This document shows, piece by piece, positions 14,603-15,671 of a stretch of 15,671 nt of DNA. A model generated the notes under the pieces. The model saw only the letters and a list, made by a program, of their open reading frames with translations. It was not told the origin of the DNA and did no database searches. The stretch's first letter is position 1; the number at the start of each line of letters is the position of its first letter. This DNA is from Acidilobaceae archaeon UBA162 (GTDB taxonomy: Archaea > Thermoproteota > Thermoprotei_A > Sulfolobales > Acidilobaceae). The stretch spans positions 122,765 through 138,435 of the forward strand of contig DAJS01000023.1 of NCBI GenBank assembly GCA_002496425.1, written 5' to 3'. A program made the translations under genes and the position numbers.

Positions 14603-15007
14603 TCAGATGAAGAGCACCTGGCCGCCCTCGGCCTCGGTGAGGAACGTAGTAACGCCGACCACGTCATCCACTAAGGCAGGGTCAAAGTCCTCCTTCTTCA
14701 GCCCCATTACCTGCGCCATCATGCTGCACGCGTACACCTTTGCACCCATGGACTTAGCCTGCTTGAGCATCTCGACCCAGCTTGGCACGTTGGCCGCCTG
14801 CATCCCCTTGGCCAGGGCAGGCACCATGGACTCGAACTCCTTAGGCCACGTCGGCTCGGCGGGCCTCTTTAGCAACCTCAGGAGTGCCCACCCGGTGGCG
14901 AAGATCTTCACCTCGTAGCCTAGGGCTGCCGCCGCCTGGGAGATGACGCCTAGAGGTATGAGCTTGTCCTCGGTGCCCGAGAAGACTATTATTGATAGCC
15001 TCGCCAC
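14603..15007 (-). CDS. DsrE/DsrF-like (DsrE2-type) sulfur-carrier protein
   Basis: A DsrE superfamily protein of 134 residues from the proposed start. Members carry sulfane sulfur as a persulfide on a conserved cysteine and hand it between sulfur-oxidation enzymes. Seen: the N-terminal strand LSIIVFSGTEDKLIP, the helix GVISQAAAALGYEVKIFATGWALLRLL, and the cysteine strand AKVYACSMMAQVMGL (Cys94, the only cysteine), ending VVGVTTFLTEAEGGQVLFI. A longer frame begins at ATG 15046, but that ATG is inside the TATA box TTTATATATG, so it cannot be on the message; GTG 15007 with GAGAGGCG upstream is the sensible start and gives a typical DsrE N-terminus. It is first in the operon with SQR copy B and DUF1641 copy B, so it probably accepts sulfur produced by SQR. 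Confidence 0.88.
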   Translation of the reverse strand: MARLSIIVFSGTEDKLIPLGVISQAAAALGYEVKIFATGWALLRLLKRPAEPTWPKEFESMVPALAKGMQAANVPSWVEMLKQAKSMGAKVYACSMMAQVMGLKKEDFDPALVDDVVGVTTFLTEAEGGQVLFI

Positions 15008-15044
15008 GAGTTCTCGCCTCTCTATTAGGAGAAGGGCGCGGGCC

Positions 15045-15054
15045 ATATATAAAC
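15045..15054 (-). promoter_or_regulatory. TATA box of the DsrE-SQR-DUF1641 operon
   Basis: On the minus strand GTTTATATAT is a strong archaeal TATA box. Transcription should start near 15020, leaving a leader of about 13 bases with the GAGAGG ribosome binding site before GTG 15007. A second AT-rich element (CTTATAATAG, about 15060-15070) lies just upstream. Confidence 0.6.
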
Positions 15055-15119
15055 TTTCTATTATAAGAGATTCTGTTGGAATGCGTTGACGCCATCATCT
15101 TCTCTGACTCGCCCTGGGC

Positions 15120-15132
15120 TAAAGCTAAATTT
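15120..15132 (+). promoter_or_regulatory. Candidate TATA box of the AAA-associated-domain gene
   Basis: The AT-rich stretch AAAGCTAAATTT lies about 40-50 bases before the ATG at 15170 and predicts a start near 15154. The leader would carry GGGAGG (15162-15167). It stands back-to-back with the DsrE promoter. Confidence 0.4.
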
Positions 15133-15169
15133 CAGGTCTGGCATAGGTTAGGCCTGGAGCAGGGAGGAA

Positions 15170-15610
15170 ATGGAACAGGAGGCTAGGCGAGTACCTCCAG
15201 TCACTCTCGACCAGGTGCTCGGCCTCGTGAAGTTTATAGCCTCTATGGGAGGCCGCGTGGACTCTTCCAGGCTGGATGAGATGCTCGACGTTGACATGGA
15301 CCTCCTGCCTCACGTAGTCGAGGCAGCAGTTGCCCTGAAGTTGTTGAGGGAGGATAACGGCTACCTGGTGATAACCGATGACGGAGTCAGGGCTACGCAG
15401 CTCAGCGGCAGGCCGCTCAGAGAGCTGATAAGGAGGTTAGGCAGTGACGTAGAGCCGTTTAGGGAGATACTCAGCATGGCCTCTGAGGGTGCCATAAGCA
15501 GGTCAGAGCTGCTTGAGGTGGTGAGACGCCACGGCTACGTTAGCGTCGAGGCCGTAGCTGACATATTCAGCGAGTGGTTGGCATACATGGGGATCAACGT
15601 AGTCGAGTAA
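15170..15610 (+). CDS. Stand-alone AAA-associated (ABC ATPase C-terminal) domain-like protein
   Basis: A 146-residue soluble protein resembling the 'C-terminal AAA-associated' domain (AAA_assoc_C), normally fused to the end of nitrate/sulfonate/taurine-type ABC transporter ATPases. The pattern seen: LDQVLGLVKFIASMGGRVDSSRLDEMLDVDMDLLPHVVEAAVALKLLRE, then a short hairpin (NGYLVITDDGVRATQLSG) and a helical part (RPLRELIRRLGSDVEPFREIL...). The first half reads as a winged helix (about 12-75); the second half may be another small helical domain (DIFSEWLAYMGI). No ATPase motifs are present, so it is not a transporter ATPase. The start ATG 15170 has GGGAGG close upstream. It is divergent from the DsrE-SQR operon with 162 bases between starts and upstream of a tRNA gene; its winged-helix character makes a regulatory role conceivable, but unproven. 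Confidence 0.7.
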   Translation: MEQEARRVPPVTLDQVLGLVKFIASMGGRVDSSRLDEMLDVDMDLLPHVVEAAVALKLLREDNGYLVITDDGVRATQLSGRPLRELIRRLGSDVEPFREILSMASEGAISRSELLEVVRRHGYVSVEAVADIFSEWLAYMGINVVE

Positions 15611-15617
15611 GGTAAGA

Positions 15618-15626
15618 GTTAATTAG
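15618..15626 (+). promoter_or_regulatory. TATA box of the tRNA gene
   Basis: GTTAATTAG centred near 15622 is 26 bases before the tRNA 5' end at 15648, the spacing expected for an archaeal tRNA promoter. Confidence 0.5.
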
Positions 15627-15647
15627 TCTCGAGAGGGCCCTCGGGGC

Positions 15648-15671
15648 GGGCCCGTAGCTCAGCCAGGTGGA
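15648..15671 (+). tRNA. tRNA gene, 5' portion only (cut by window end)
   Basis: The last 24 bases, GGGCCCG TA GCTC AGCC AGGTGGA, have the layout of a tRNA 5' end: seven-base acceptor strand, the invariant T8-A9, D-stem GCTC and D-loop with AGCC..GG. This is the internal A-box region and a TATA box sits 26 bases upstream. The anticodon is outside the window so the amino acid cannot be named. Confidence 0.8.

Noticed and set aside
14469..14918. Plus-strand frame across the SQR/DsrE junction
   Set aside because: Antisense to two convincing genes; Ser/Pro-rich with no recognisable domain.
14841..15098. Second minus-strand frame overlapping the DsrE gene
   Set aside because: Arg/His-rich out-of-frame translation of the DsrE gene; no conserved features.
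1..15671. CRISPR array, insertion sequence or integrated virus
   Set aside because: No regularly spaced repeats, transposase, integrase or terminal repeats seen; genes are housekeeping or sulfur metabolism with uniform composition.
15648..15671. Naming the terminal tRNA as Lys or another specific isoacceptor
   Set aside because: Only acceptor and D-arm bases are present; the anticodon is outside the window.

Overview
The window reads as the genome of a thermophilic crenarchaeon (Thermoproteota), most likely of the Acidilobales/Desulfurococcales type. The evidence is archaeal: a tandem RNase H-like DUF460 protein, RIO2 kinase, archaeal-type S-adenosylmethionine synthetase, a KaiC-like ATPase, DUF1641 proteins, heavy AGG/ATA codon use, frequent GTG and TTG starts, and AT-rich TATA boxes about 26 bases before many starts. 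The organism assignment is an inference from gene content and composition, not from a search. Genes are tightly packed and I see no mobile element, CRISPR array or prophage.

Left part (1-3944, plus strand): the 3' end of a multi-spanning membrane protein (possibly a polysaccharide flippase), then a sulfur amino acid block: a cystathionine gamma-synthase/lyase family PLP enzyme, a single-domain KaiC/RadA-like ATPase that seems to lack any ATG/GTG/TTG start in the right place, and S-adenosylmethionine synthetase. Middle (3963-6916, minus strand): RIO2 kinase and a DUF460 protein with two RNase H-like domains, overlapping by four bases (GTGA), so probably co-translated; ribosome biogenesis is the likely theme. 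A 333-base non-coding stretch follows, then a small ArsR-like winged-helix regulator (plus) facing a small protein with a nuclease-like D...ExE signature (minus).

Right part (8289-15007, minus strand): three consecutive transcription units. The first transcribed (from 15.0 kb) is DsrE-like sulfur carrier, sulfide:quinone oxidoreductase (SQR)-like flavoprotein, DUF1641 protein. The second (from 12.8 kb) is another, diverged SQR-like flavoprotein with its own DUF1641 protein, behind a promoter carrying a palindrome between TATA box and expected transcription start. The third (from 11.13 kb) is a secreted, densely sequon-bearing, C-terminally membrane-anchored protein followed by a 14-TM-type MFS exporter. 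The two flavoprotein-DUF1641 pairs look like paralogous sulfide or polysulfide oxidising modules that feed quinones, with the DsrE protein handling sulfane sulfur.

Divergent from the DsrE operon is a stand-alone protein resembling the C-terminal 'AAA-associated' domain normally fused to nitrate/sulfonate ABC ATPases. The window ends inside a tRNA gene whose first 24 bases are present.
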